DNA from: JBARRO01 sp049644265
GTDB lineage: Bacteria > Bacteroidota > Ignavibacteria > UBA10030
Assembly: GCA_049644265.1 (NCBI GenBank)
Contig: JBARRO010000133.1
Location: 1-47,847, forward strand
Length of the DNA: 47,847 bases
Reading direction: 5' to 3'
A program made the translations under genes and the position numbers. The notes under the pieces were generated by a model that was given only the letters and a program-made list of their open reading frames with translations, was not told the origin of the DNA and searched no databases. How positions within the stretch are numbered: the first letter of the stretch is position 1; every line of letters starts with the position of its first letter. Of this stretch, positions 1 through 8,301 are shown in pieces.

Positions 1-62
1 AGGAAGTAGGAAGTTGGAGGTAGGAAATAGGATGATGGGGGAGATCAGAGGGTAGAGGACGG
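1..62. repeat. AG-rich degenerate word repeat
   Basis: The left edge of the window is a purine-rich run built from variants of AGGAAGTAGG (positions 1-35), followed by GA-rich sequence. No gene is visible in it. It resembles one arm of the word-type intergenic repeats seen elsewhere in this window, but no inverted partner lies within the window and the element may continue to the left. Confidence 0.45.
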
Positions 63-71
63 ACGGCAGGT

Positions 72-220
72 TCAATGAATCAATGACCAAATGACCCAAT
101 GATTCAACGACCAAATGATTCACTAACTCAACAACTCATCGACTCAATTACTCAACTACTCCATTACTCATTGCTCATTACCCATTGTTTACTACTCATT
201 CATCATTGACTCATTGTTCC
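72..220. repeat. CAATGA-word imperfect palindrome upstream of aroF
   Basis: The left part repeats variants of CAATGACC and AATGATTC (about 72-125). The right part repeats the inverse words CTCATTG, CTCATTA and CCCATTG (about 150-217). Together they form a long, low-complexity imperfect inverted repeat. It runs to within a few bases of the aroF ATG at 222, so no Shine-Dalgarno sequence is visible for that gene. Whether it affects aroF expression is unknown. Confidence 0.65.
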
Positions 221-221
221 C

Positions 222-1238
222 ATGGTAATCGTCACTGAGGTAGGCGCAACAGAAAAACAGATTGAGAACATTATCAAGGTTCTCCACGAGTACGGATTTG
301 ACATTCATCGCTCGACGGGTGTGCAGCACACCGTCATCGGAGCAATCGGGGTCAAACCGGAATTCGACCACAGGCAGATCGAGTTACTGCCGGGTGTCGG
401 AGAAGTTCTCCGCATCACGGAGCCGTACAAGCTGGCGAGTCGTGCATTCAAGCGGGATGGCTCGATTATCGATGTCGGGGGAGTGAAGAGTGGGTCGACC
501 GACGTGATCGTGATGGCGGGTCCGTGCTCAGTAGAAAGCGAAAAGCAGGTGTTTGCGGTTGCCGAAACAGTGGCGAAATCGGGCGCGAAAATCCTGCGGG
601 GTGGTGCCTTCAAACCCCGAACCTCGCCGTATTCATTTCAGGGAATGGGCGAAGAGGGCTTGCGTCTGTTGCGCGCTGCAGCGGATAAGTTCAAGCTGAA
701 GGTGATCACGGAGGTCATGGAAAGCGGCCAGATCGACCTTGTTGAGAAATACGCGGACATTCTGCAGGTCGGCGCCCGAAACATGCAGAACTTCACATTC
801 CTGAAGGATCTCGGGAAAGCCTCAAAGCCGGTGATGCTCAAGCGGGGCCTCTCCGCAACGATCGAAGAGTGGCTGATGTCCGCCGAGTATATCCTGGCCG
901 GCGGAAATCACAATGTTATGCTCTGCGAGCGCGGCATTCGAACGTTTGAAACATCGACCCGCAACACGATGGACATTGGCGCAATTCCCGTCGTGAAAAA
1001 GAAAAGTCATCTCCCGATCATTGCGGACCCATCGCATGCGATTGGCATTCGCGACAAAGTCATTCCCATGGCACGAGCGGCTGTCGCTGCGGGTGCGGAT
1101 GGAATCCTCGTGGAAGTTCACAACGATCCGGACCACGCAAAATCCGACGGCGCGCAATCACTCTTCCCGGATCAATTCACAGAAATGATGAAGGAAGTAC
1201 GCATCATTGCCGAAGCCATCGGACGACGCATTCCTTGA
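222..1238 (+). CDS. aroF: 3-deoxy-7-phosphoheptulonate synthase (DAHP synthase, type I-beta)
   Basis: Cytosolic first enzyme of the shikimate pathway; it condenses phosphoenolpyruvate with erythrose 4-phosphate. The 338-residue protein has an N-terminal ferredoxin-like regulatory domain (about 1-70, starting MVIVTEVGAT) followed by the TIM-barrel catalytic domain. The barrel contains GPCSVES (about 100-106, with the metal-binding Cys near 102), GGAFKPRTSPYSFQG and a late DPSHAIG motif. This architecture is that of the B. subtilis/Thermotoga-type enzymes, in which the N-terminal domain mediates feedback control by an aromatic product. The ATG at 222 fits the family N-terminus, but no SD is seen because a repeat abuts it. 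Its TGA stop overlaps a possible TTG start of tyrA, so the two genes very probably form one operon for tyrosine/phenylalanine supply. Confidence 0.95.
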   Translation: MVIVTEVGATEKQIENIIKVLHEYGFDIHRSTGVQHTVIGAIGVKPEFDHRQIELLPGVGEVLRITEPYKLASRAFKRDGSIIDVGGVKSGSTDVIVMAGPCSVESEKQVFAVAETVAKSGAKILRGGAFKPRTSPYSFQGMGEEGLRLLRAAADKFKLKVITEVMESGQIDLVEKYADILQVGARNMQNFTFLKDLGKASKPVMLKRGLSATIEEWLMSAEYILAGGNHNVMLCERGIRTFETSTRNTMDIGAIPVVKKKSHLPIIADPSHAIGIRDKVIPMARAAVAAGADGILVEVHNDPDHAKSDGAQSLFPDQFTEMMKEVRIIAEAIGRRIP

Positions 1239-1267
1239 GCCCGGCTGATCAACGGGCCACAAACGCT

Positions 1268-2362
1268 ATGACGACGAGCCCCTTCCAGCGCATTACCATC
1301 ATCGGCGTGGGTCTCATCGGCGGTTCGCTGGGCCTTGCAGTCAAGCGGAAGTTCCCCGACGTGTGGGTGACGGGCTATGACAAGCCCGGAGTTCTTCAGC
1401 GGGCAATCAAACGCGGTGCAATTGATTCATCGGCATGGAGCATCGAATCAGCGCTTGCAGCTCCCGACCTCGTAATCCTTGCAACTCCTCTTGCTGCAAC
1501 TCTTGAGTTGCTTCCTGCCATTGGCCGCCGCGTTTCGGCGCGGGTTGTCGTGACCGATGTTGGGAGTGTCAAGTCCACGATCGTGCAACGCTCGAGGAGT
1601 TGTTTTCCACACCGCAATTTTATCGGCGGGCATCCGATGGCCGGGGTGGAGCTCTCGGGAATCGAGGCGGCGCATCCCCTGCTTTTTGAGAACGCGGTGT
1701 ATGTCCTCACGCCGCCGCCAAAAACCCCACATCATGCTCTCCATCGCCTGAGTCACTTTCTTCACCTGCTCGGAGCGCGGGTATTGGTTCTCGACGCATC
1801 GACGCATGATAGCGTCGCCTCGGCGGTCAGCCACTTGCCGCAGCTTGCGGCAGTTGCCATGATGAACACTGTAGGAAAGAAACACCGGGGGTCGGGTGCA
1901 AACCTGCAACTTGCTGCCGGGGGCTTCCGAGATCTGACGCGAATCGCTTCGAGTCGTTTCGATGTGTGGCAGGATGTGCTGGAATTCAACAGGAAGAACA
2001 TCGTCCACGCGCTGGATCTGTATATAGGCGAGCTCCTGCGGTACAAATTGCTTGTCGCGAAGGGGGGATCGAAGCTCCGGAAGGATTTTGTTCAGTCGCG
2101 GTTGTTGCGGAGCCGCATCCCGAAATCCATGAAAGGATTCCTGCATCCGCTAAGTGAAGTGTTGGTGTTCCTGGAAGACCGCCCGGGGACGCTTGCATTG
2201 TTGACAACGACGCTCGGGAAAGCGAAGCTTAACATCAAAGACATGGAGCTTGTGAAAGTGCGGGAAGGAACGGGCGGCACATTCCGACTTTCATTTGGTA
2301 CGAGGGAAGAAGCTGAAAAGGCCGCAAAACTATTGAAGAAAAAGGGTTTTTCCCCCTCCTGA
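1268..2362 (+). CDS. tyrA: Prephenate dehydrogenase with C-terminal ACT domain
   Basis: Oxidative decarboxylation of prephenate to 4-hydroxyphenylpyruvate for tyrosine synthesis, in the cytosol. From the ATG at 1268 the protein is 364 residues. It opens with a Rossmann nucleotide-binding segment (IIGVGLIGGSLG, about residues 8-19). TDVGSVKS and GGHPMAG, both typical of TyrA, follow. The all-helical dimerisation region comes next, and a C-terminal ACT domain starts at VFLEDRPGTLALL. ACT domains in this family usually bind an amino-acid effector. An in-frame TTG at 1235 overlaps the aroF stop (TTGA) and would add 11 residues. I prefer 1268 because the conserved domain starts right after it. Neither start has a convincing SD, so translational coupling to aroF is plausible. 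Confidence 0.93.
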   Translation: MTTSPFQRITIIGVGLIGGSLGLAVKRKFPDVWVTGYDKPGVLQRAIKRGAIDSSAWSIESALAAPDLVILATPLAATLELLPAIGRRVSARVVVTDVGSVKSTIVQRSRSCFPHRNFIGGHPMAGVELSGIEAAHPLLFENAVYVLTPPPKTPHHALHRLSHFLHLLGARVLVLDASTHDSVASAVSHLPQLAAVAMMNTVGKKHRGSGANLQLAAGGFRDLTRIASSRFDVWQDVLEFNRKNIVHALDLYIGELLRYKLLVAKGGSKLRKDFVQSRLLRSRIPKSMKGFLHPLSEVLVFLEDRPGTLALLTTTLGKAKLNIKDMELVKVREGTGGTFRLSFGTREEAEKAAKLLKKKGFSPS

Positions 2363-2368
2363 AAATCA

Positions 2369-2506
2369 GTTACACAGAGATCACAGAGAAAGGAGGAGAT
2401 CACAGAGGTTTATGGCAGATTGAAATTTTTGAGAGGGTTTCTTACCCCAAATTCTTTTCTCTGTGAGCTCTTTCTCCTCTGTGTCCTCTGTGAAATATCT
2501 TTCTAA
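2369..2506. repeat. CACAGAG-word palindromic element, copy A
   Basis: The left arm carries CACAGAGATCACAGAG and ATCACAGAGG (2371-2407). The right arm carries the inverse, CTCTGTGAGCTC and CCTCTGTGTCCTCTGTG (2459-2492), with about 50 bases between the arms. The structure can fold into a long imperfect hairpin directly downstream of tyrA and may act as its transcription end. It is followed at once by a near-identical second copy. Confidence 0.75.
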
Positions 2507-2517
2507 GGGTAAGAAGC

Positions 2518-2633
2518 GTTACACAGAGATCACAGAGGTTTATGGCAGATTGAAATTTTGAGAAGGTATTTTACCTCGAATTCTTTTCTCTGTGAGCTCT
2601 TTTTCAGTCTGTGTCCTCTGTGAAATACCTCCT
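2518..2633. repeat. CACAGAG-word palindromic element, copy B
   Basis: Direct repeat of the element at 2369-2506. It shares the internal segment TTTATGGCAGATTGAAATTT and the right arm ending GTGTCCTCTGTGAAATA, but the left arm is shorter by about 20 bases. The two copies fill the convergent spacer between tyrA (+) and the FmdB-type gene (-). Confidence 0.75.
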
Positions 2634-2640
2634 AAACGCG

Positions 2641-2955
2641 CTATTCGCTTTTCTTCCCGGACTTCGATGTAGGTTTTGAATCTGATTTCGATTCGGGTTT
2701 GGACTCCGGTTTTGCTTCCGTCTTCTTCTCCGGTTTTGTCGAGTCTTTTGCCGGGGATCCGCTTCCGTTACTTTTCTTATAGTCCGTCTGGTAGTATCCG
2801 CTCCCTTTGAACAGCATCCCCGCTCCGCTTCCCATGAGTCGCTTCAGTGCTGGTTTTCCGCAGTTCGGGCAAACCATAAGTCGTTCGGCGTTCATTAACT
2901 GATATTCCTCGAACGCGTGTCCGCATTCCTTGCACACATAATCATACGTTGGCAT
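2641..2955 (-). CDS. FmdB-type zinc ribbon protein
   Basis: A 104-residue protein beginning MPTYDYVCKECGHAFEEYQ. This is the signature start of the FmdB regulatory/zinc-ribbon family (CxxC...CxxC). The four cysteines are near residues 8, 11, 29 and 32 and should bind one zinc. The second half, from about residue 60, is a low-complexity Lys/Ser/Pro/Glu-rich tail that is probably disordered. Members are named after a putative regulator of formamidase in Methylophilus, but their role in most bacteria is unknown. GGAAGAG lies upstream of the ATG. It sits downstream of an aminotransferase on the same strand, separated by about 175 bases that contain a palindromic repeat. No firm functional link can be drawn. 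Confidence 0.88.
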   Translation of the reverse strand: MPTYDYVCKECGHAFEEYQLMNAERLMVCPNCGKPALKRLMGSGAGMLFKGSGYYQTDYKKSNGSGSPAKDSTKPEKKTEAKPESKPESKSDSKPTSKSGKKSE

Positions 2956-3042
2956 GGGTTCTCTCTTCCTTCTTTCTCCACTAGAACTTTCCTGACAATA
3001 GGAATATACTCTAAAACCGGGTGGTATTCAATCGGGGGATGA

Positions 3043-3132
3043 AATAGACCACGGAAGAAGCGGATTTGACGGATCTTCACGGAAAAAACAATCCGTGAGA
3101 ATCAGTACCATCGGCTCTTTCCGTGTTCTATT
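3043..3132. repeat. CACGGA-word imperfect palindrome
   Basis: The left arm (3043-3086) contains AATAGACCACGGAAGAAGCG, GACGGATC and TTCACGGA. The right arm (3090-3132) is its approximate inverse, containing AATCCGTGAGAATCAG and TTTCCGTGTTCTATT. The two arms of about 43 bases are nearly adjacent, so the element can form one long imperfect hairpin. Its right edge coincides with the last base of the aminotransferase gene on the minus strand. It could act as that gene's terminator, but no clear U-run follows. Confidence 0.7.
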
Positions 3133-4325
3133 CAACGAAGATCTTCAAATCCCCGTCGCAGCCGTTCAACAGCTTTTTCGAGGTCGTTCATCGAGCAGGC
3201 ATACGAGGCTCGAATCCAATCCGGCGCTCCAAATCCTCCACCGGGTACCATTGCGACGTGGTGCTTTGTCAGCAGGTATTCGCACAGCTGGTCGGTTGTC
3301 TTCAGCTTCGTTCCGTTCGCGTGTTTGTTGAGGAAGGGTTTGACGTTGAAGAACAGGTAAAAAGCTCCTTTGGGTTCGATAAAATGAATCCCGAGTTTCT
3401 CGAACTCTCCTTTGAGAAATCTACGCCGGCGGTCGAACTCTCCAACCATCAGTCCAAGTTCTGCACGCAGGTCGGTCGTCAAAGCAGCATAGGCCGCGCG
3501 TTGGGAAATGGATGAGGCATTGGAAGTGGCCTGGCCCTGGAACTTCTCGGCCGCTTCGATGATGCTCTTGTGTGCACCCATGTAGCCAATGCGCCATCCC
3601 GTCATGGCGAACGCCTTTGAAACGCCATTTACGGTGATCACCTGATCCCGTATTGCCTCGATCGAACCGATGCTGTAATGCTCCATACCATCGTAAAGGA
3701 TCTTTTCATAAATCTCGTCGGAGATGACGTAGATGCCGCTTTTTGCTATGACGTGAGCAAGCTCGGCGATTTCATCGATGGAGTACACAGCTCCCGTTGG
3801 ATTCGATGGTGAACAGTGAATAAACAGCTTGGTCTTCTTTGTGATGGCCTTCTTCAACTGCGCGGCGGTGATCTTGAATTGGTTTGCAGCGGAAGTTTTC
3901 ACAATAACCGGTTTTGCATCGGCCAATTTTACCATCTCCGGATAGCTCACCCAGTACGGGGCAGGAATAATCACTTCGTCTCCACGATTGCAGATCGACT
4001 GCAGAGCATTGAACACGGAATGTTTTGCGCCGTTTGAAACAAGGATTTGAGACGTCTCAAAATGGAGCCTGTTCTCGCTCTTGAATTTCTCCACAATTGC
4101 CATGAGAAGCTTGGGAATTCCCTGGTTTGGCGTGTATTTCGTGAAATTCTCATCGATCGCTCTCAGCGCCTCGGCCTTCACCGGTTGCGGAGTCGGGAAA
4201 TCCGGTTCGCCGGCGGTCAGACTGATGACATCGATGCCGTTGAGTACCATCTGTTTGGCGCGGTTAAACAGCAGAAGCGTCTGTGAAGGTTGCAGAGAAG
4301 CGACTTTCCTGGATAGCGGGAGCAT
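3132..4325 (-). CDS. Pyridoxal-phosphate aminotransferase, class I (aspartate aminotransferase-like)
   Basis: Fold-type I PLP enzyme, cytosolic, probably transaminating aspartate/glutamate-type substrates. The 397-residue protein has the family landmarks: SRKVASLQPSQTLLLFNRAK at the start, AGEPDFPTP, the NPTGAVYS segment, SDEIYEKILYDG, the PLP-lysine motif NGVSKAFAMTGWRIGY (Lys near 237) and a C-terminal arginine region. I start it at the ATG at 4325 because AAGGAGA lies just upstream. An in-frame extension to a GTG at 4448 would add a hydrophobic helix that does not belong to this family and has no SD. The best family match is aspartate aminotransferase of the Thermus/Bacillus type (Ib); exact substrate is inferred. 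A related enzyme is encoded at 11259-12476. Confidence 0.9.
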   Translation of the reverse strand: MLPLSRKVASLQPSQTLLLFNRAKQMVLNGIDVISLTAGEPDFPTPQPVKAEALRAIDENFTKYTPNQGIPKLLMAIVEKFKSENRLHFETSQILVSNGAKHSVFNALQSICNRGDEVIIPAPYWVSYPEMVKLADAKPVIVKTSAANQFKITAAQLKKAITKKTKLFIHCSPSNPTGAVYSIDEIAELAHVIAKSGIYVISDEIYEKILYDGMEHYSIGSIEAIRDQVITVNGVSKAFAMTGWRIGYMGAHKSIIEAAEKFQGQATSNASSISQRAAYAALTTDLRAELGLMVGEFDRRRRFLKGEFEKLGIHFIEPKGAFYLFFNVKPFLNKHANGTKLKTTDQLCEYLLTKHHVAMVPGGGFGAPDWIRASYACSMNDLEKAVERLRRGFEDLR

Positions 4326-4526
4326 AGTTCTCCTTGGAGATGAAATCCTTCTTTTTCGCGCGGGCAAAACATGCATAATGTAATGGTGCAGGAGGAGAAT
4401 TACAAGGAGGAAGACTGCGATGATGAGAAGAGAGGATAATGCGATCACAGGCGAAGCGACCGCTGGAAAACAGGTGCCGCCCTGAAAGTGTCCAGAGCGG
4501 CATCTTTCAAATGTCTGTTCGCAGGC

Positions 4527-7500
4527 CTATTTCACCAACAGCATTTTGCGAATCACTGACTTTCCTGCGACATCGAGTTTCGAGAAGTAAACGCCACTCG
4601 GCAGCTTGCTGGCATCAAAGGTAACGGAATGCGAACCGGCAGGCCTCACCTCGTTGACAAGCGTTGCGACTTCTTTCCCCAGGACATCGAATACCTTCAA
4701 TGACACAAACCCATTCTCGGTGAGTTTGAAGTCGACCTTCGTTGTGGGATTAAATGGGTTTGGATAGGTCGACAATTGCAGTTCGACGCCAGGGATGGAT
4801 GAAAGTGGCTGAACAGAATAGGCATCATGAGTGTTTGCTCCCAGCGCAACGAGCAGTCCTTTGTCAACGGTTGAACCGAACTTAGTTACAAGGTCGGTAA
4901 GTGCTTGAGCAGAAAGTGCTTTGTTCGAACTTGAGTGATTACCGAGGGATGCAAGCTTAATCAAGGCGCGTTGTTCAAATTCGGCGCCGGCGTGTTTCGC
5001 TCCAAGTTCAGCAGCGATTTCTGCCACCTTGTCAAATAAGCCCGCTGTTGCATGAAGATTCATCAAGAGTTCTGACGCCGTGGTTGACAAACCCGCCGAG
5101 TTAGACTTGACCTGCTCCAATTTATCAATCAATGCAGGATTCGCCGTGAGAGAATTTGCGTGGTAGAGTCCTACAAGAGCTTGGGCTTGCGTGTTGAGAT
5201 TTGTCGACTTGGAAAGTACGAGGTTATAGACATCCTCTGCGCTCTTTCCGTCTTTATGCGATAGGGCTTGATGGGCTGCCTTCATATACATGGTCTCGTC
5301 AAACGAACTTTCGACTGACCCTTCCATTTCGTCTCCCCGCGCAGCAATGCCGCCGCCCCCGCCGCAAGTTGTCGAACCACATTGCCCTTCATACACCAGG
5401 TAGCAGGACGATTCGACATAAGAGTCACCATCGTAGTAAATCCCGTTGTTGGAAATAGGCTCCGGGTCCCAGTAGTTTTCTTGCGCCCCAATGTGGCTTG
5501 ACGACACTGCGAAAGCATTATAGAACTCATTGATGGTGATACTGTTACAACCCTGGTAACTCTCCCCCCACTCCCAGTATGTTCCGAAATCAAGCCAGCT
5601 ATTGTAGTAAGCGACAAGCCCATAGCGATGGGCATAGACCTGATTCGATCCCTGCTCGTTGGTGCCTCCTGCATAGACCCACGAGTACGTATCAGCATAG
5701 ATTCCGTAGTTGCTGCCTATGACTTTGTTTTCCTGGACGTTTGCGCTCGAATTGTAGACATCAATACCATTGTAAGTTTTTGAGCTTCCGACGACTCCAT
5801 TCTCAGAAACGTAGTTACTCTTGATGTTCGGGGTCACCTCTCCGTTCTCTACAAGAATGATGCCGTGATAGGTGTTTGTTTTGATTGTATCATTCATGAT
5901 CGTTGGATCCGACCCTCCCTGCAGAACAATACCATTGCCCGCGCCGCAGTTCTTGATCGTGCAGTACTGTACCAGTCCGCTTGAGTTGCTAAATCGAATT
6001 CCGTTTTCAGTGTTGGATTGACCATTGATGGAACTCGAGGTGATGTTCGCGGTTGACCCGTAGAGAGCAATTACATCCTCGGTTCCGAACGGCGAGCCCG
6101 TTATCGTGCAATTGGCGATCGAGAGCGAGGTCGAATTCGTGACATAGATAGGCTGACTCGCATAGGATATATCGCAATACTGAAGAACGGAACCGTTTGA
6201 ACCGTTTATTTGGATTCCCTGCCAATTTGAAGATCGAGCATTTGTGATGATAATGTGTTGAGATAATGTTCCGGGTGCATCCAAGACACCATTGACAATC
6301 AGGGACGTTCCGTCATACATCATGAGACGGCTTGCTGGTGAGACAGTAAGTGTGACACCAGAACTAACTGTGATGTCGCCGACAACGATATAGCGGCTAT
6401 TCCAGGTCGTGCTTGTTGAGATCGTACCCGAGATAGTTCTCCCGGCAAACAGCCAGATGTCGTCCGAGGAAACAGAATATTTTTCCTGGTTGTCTCTTGC
6501 CTTCACTTGATAGCGAAAGTAGAGATCAACGCCTGAAGGAAGGCCGGAGGGAATCGGAGGTGCATCAGTGAACGATTCCGTTGTTAACAAGGAACTGTTG
6601 ACCTTCACATATGACAAAGAGCCACCAGTGTAGTACACTGCCCGATAGAGGTCGTAACCACCTCCTGTGGTAACATCGGGTTCGAGATTCGTAGCCCAGG
6701 AAACAACCGCCTGATTGTTTGAATTGAACGCAGCCACCACAGATTGTGGTTTTGACGGTGACGCATTCTCTGGATTGCCTATGAGAACTTGCACAGAGAG
6801 ACTAGAGCCATTTTGCGATAGAACTTCAATGGCGATGTCACTCAGACTACCATCCGAACTTGCAGCAGCAGGGTTGCTCCACTGTGAACAGACAATATTG
6901 TTGACGAGGTTCCAAGAGTCTTTTCCATCCCCCTTGAACAACTCACCTGTCGTGATTTGTCCAGTCACTGGATCGACCCACGCGTTGATATAATAATATT
7001 TGCCTTCATAAGTGATCGGATGTATGGCATACTCCATATCTCGATCAGTTCTTCCCGTGCTGCGATTGAGTGTTGTTCGCCGAAAAACAGGGATAATAGA
7101 GTTTGGGTCCTCACTCCATGGATTATCCACCCATTCTGGGTTGTCCCAATTCCATTTTCCATCTGCGTTTACAATCCTGAGGTTTCCTTCCAAAGGAGAA
7201 GCTAGATTGTACGGATAGAACAAATTCGGCGCGCTATGAATGATATACAGCCCTTTTCCGTCCGCCGTCTTGTCTGGAACATCGTATTGCGTTAGTTTTT
7301 GATGATTCTCGAGAACAAAGAACTCACTTGTTCCCGGAAGCTGTATTTGATAAGCAGTCCCACTGCTTCCAAAATCCGGCAACGATATCGTTGTTCCCGA
7401 AGTGATTGTGTTCAAACTTATCCAGCCTAATTGGGCCTTCTCGATGGCATTCATGAAGCTGGAAGTCGACGGGCTTCGTTGTCCCATAAGTGACCACAAA

Positions 7501-8288
7501 CCGGCGGCATATTGGTGATTCAAGCCCCACACGTGGCCGAATTCATGCACCACATTTTGCAGGGATCCTCCCCAATCAGGGTAGGTCATCATTCTTAGAA
7601 CTGTTACAGCATGAGTACTGGTGACGCGTCGTGAACTATTGTCCACCCAAACATCTGATGGAAACGTAGAGCCATACCATCCTTCAGAAATGAAACTGCT
7701 GCAAAAAGTGCGAACGTTGCCATTGTCTTCACAGATATACCACCGACGATAGCAAATGAACACCATATCCAGAACCCCGTCGGAACCCGAGGAATGGCTG
7801 TACGGAGCGTCTATCCACCTGTCGAAGTCCGAGAAGTCGACATTTTGATCGAGGAGTTGTATCGCATCGCGCGTTGCGTTTTCAGATTCAGCACCCGAAT
7901 GATTGGCCTGATACCACGATAGGGTATGTGGCGCCTGAACGTAATATGCGTTCCCTACCATCTTGAACTGGCCAAGACTTTGGTCGTTGAAGAATGTTGT
8001 AACATTCGCATAAGTGCCTGAATTCTGATTTTCAGTTTGGTCAACAAAGGCATTCAAGTAATTTGGCCCACTGCCAACTTGCCACACAGGATTTGAGGGA
8101 TCCATGTTATCATCAGAGAAGTCTATGAAGATAAATAGCGCTTTCAGTATTCCCGAGGAAGTCACATTCTCTCCCCCAATTTGTGTTTGTTCACTTTGTA
8201 CTGTTGTCCCGCAGGCGACATCAATTTGACTGAATGCATCTGAAACGAACAAGATCAAGGAAAAGCAGACGAACAATTTTGTAAACAT
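4527..8288 (-). CDS. Secreted M6-type metalloprotease with beta-helix region and T9SS sorting domain
   Basis: A 1253-residue exported protein with a signal peptide (cleavage likely after DAFS-Q, about residue 20). The zinc-peptidase domain (about 30-470) carries HEFGHVWGLNH, with ligands His248, His252 and His258 and catalytic Glu249, followed by an SLMGQ turn. This pattern matches immune inhibitor A/M6-type proteases. A fibronectin III-like stretch lies near 510-620. A right-handed parallel beta-helix region (about 640-960) follows, with many short repeats ending in N/S-S/T turns. A helical segment (about 980-1150) comes after a Cys/Gly-rich stretch. The last 80 residues are a T9SS sorting domain starting YPNPFNPTT. 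AGGGGG precedes the ATG. It lies 13 bases after the gene at 8302-9177, likely one transcript. Substrate is unknown; extracellular protein degradation is the inference. Confidence 0.9.
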   Translation of the reverse strand: MFTKLFVCFSLILFVSDAFSQIDVACGTTVQSEQTQIGGENVTSSGILKALFIFIDFSDDNMDPSNPVWQVGSGPNYLNAFVDQTENQNSGTYANVTTFFNDQSLGQFKMVGNAYYVQAPHTLSWYQANHSGAESENATRDAIQLLDQNVDFSDFDRWIDAPYSHSSGSDGVLDMVFICYRRWYICEDNGNVRTFCSSFISEGWYGSTFPSDVWVDNSSRRVTSTHAVTVLRMMTYPDWGGSLQNVVHEFGHVWGLNHQYAAGLWSLMGQRSPSTSSFMNAIEKAQLGWISLNTITSGTTISLPDFGSSGTAYQIQLPGTSEFFVLENHQKLTQYDVPDKTADGKGLYIIHSAPNLFYPYNLASPLEGNLRIVNADGKWNWDNPEWVDNPWSEDPNSIIPVFRRTTLNRSTGRTDRDMEYAIHPITYEGKYYYINAWVDPVTGQITTGELFKGDGKDSWNLVNNIVCSQWSNPAAASSDGSLSDIAIEVLSQNGSSLSVQVLIGNPENASPSKPQSVVAAFNSNNQAVVSWATNLEPDVTTGGGYDLYRAVYYTGGSLSYVKVNSSLLTTESFTDAPPIPSGLPSGVDLYFRYQVKARDNQEKYSVSSDDIWLFAGRTISGTISTSTTWNSRYIVVGDITVSSGVTLTVSPASRLMMYDGTSLIVNGVLDAPGTLSQHIIITNARSSNWQGIQINGSNGSVLQYCDISYASQPIYVTNSTSLSIANCTITGSPFGTEDVIALYGSTANITSSSINGQSNTENGIRFSNSSGLVQYCTIKNCGAGNGIVLQGGSDPTIMNDTIKTNTYHGIILVENGEVTPNIKSNYVSENGVVGSSKTYNGIDVYNSSANVQENKVIGSNYGIYADTYSWVYAGGTNEQGSNQVYAHRYGLVAYYNSWLDFGTYWEWGESYQGCNSITINEFYNAFAVSSSHIGAQENYWDPEPISNNGIYYDGDSYVESSCYLVYEGQCGSTTCGGGGGIAARGDEMEGSVESSFDETMYMKAAHQALSHKDGKSAEDVYNLVLSKSTNLNTQAQALVGLYHANSLTANPALIDKLEQVKSNSAGLSTTASELLMNLHATAGLFDKVAEIAAELGAKHAGAEFEQRALIKLASLGNHSSSNKALSAQALTDLVTKFGSTVDKGLLVALGANTHDAYSVQPLSSIPGVELQLSTYPNPFNPTTKVDFKLTENGFVSLKVFDVLGKEVATLVNEVRPAGSHSVTFDASKLPSGVYFSKLDVAGKSVIRKMLLVK

Positions 8289-8301
8289 GGCAGCCCCCTA
8301 G

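Noticed and set aside
4326..4448. In-frame hydrophobic N-terminal extension that would make the aminotransferase membrane-anchored
   Set aside because: The extended start is a GTG without an SD, whereas the ATG at 4325 has AAGGAGA upstream and fits the family N-terminus.
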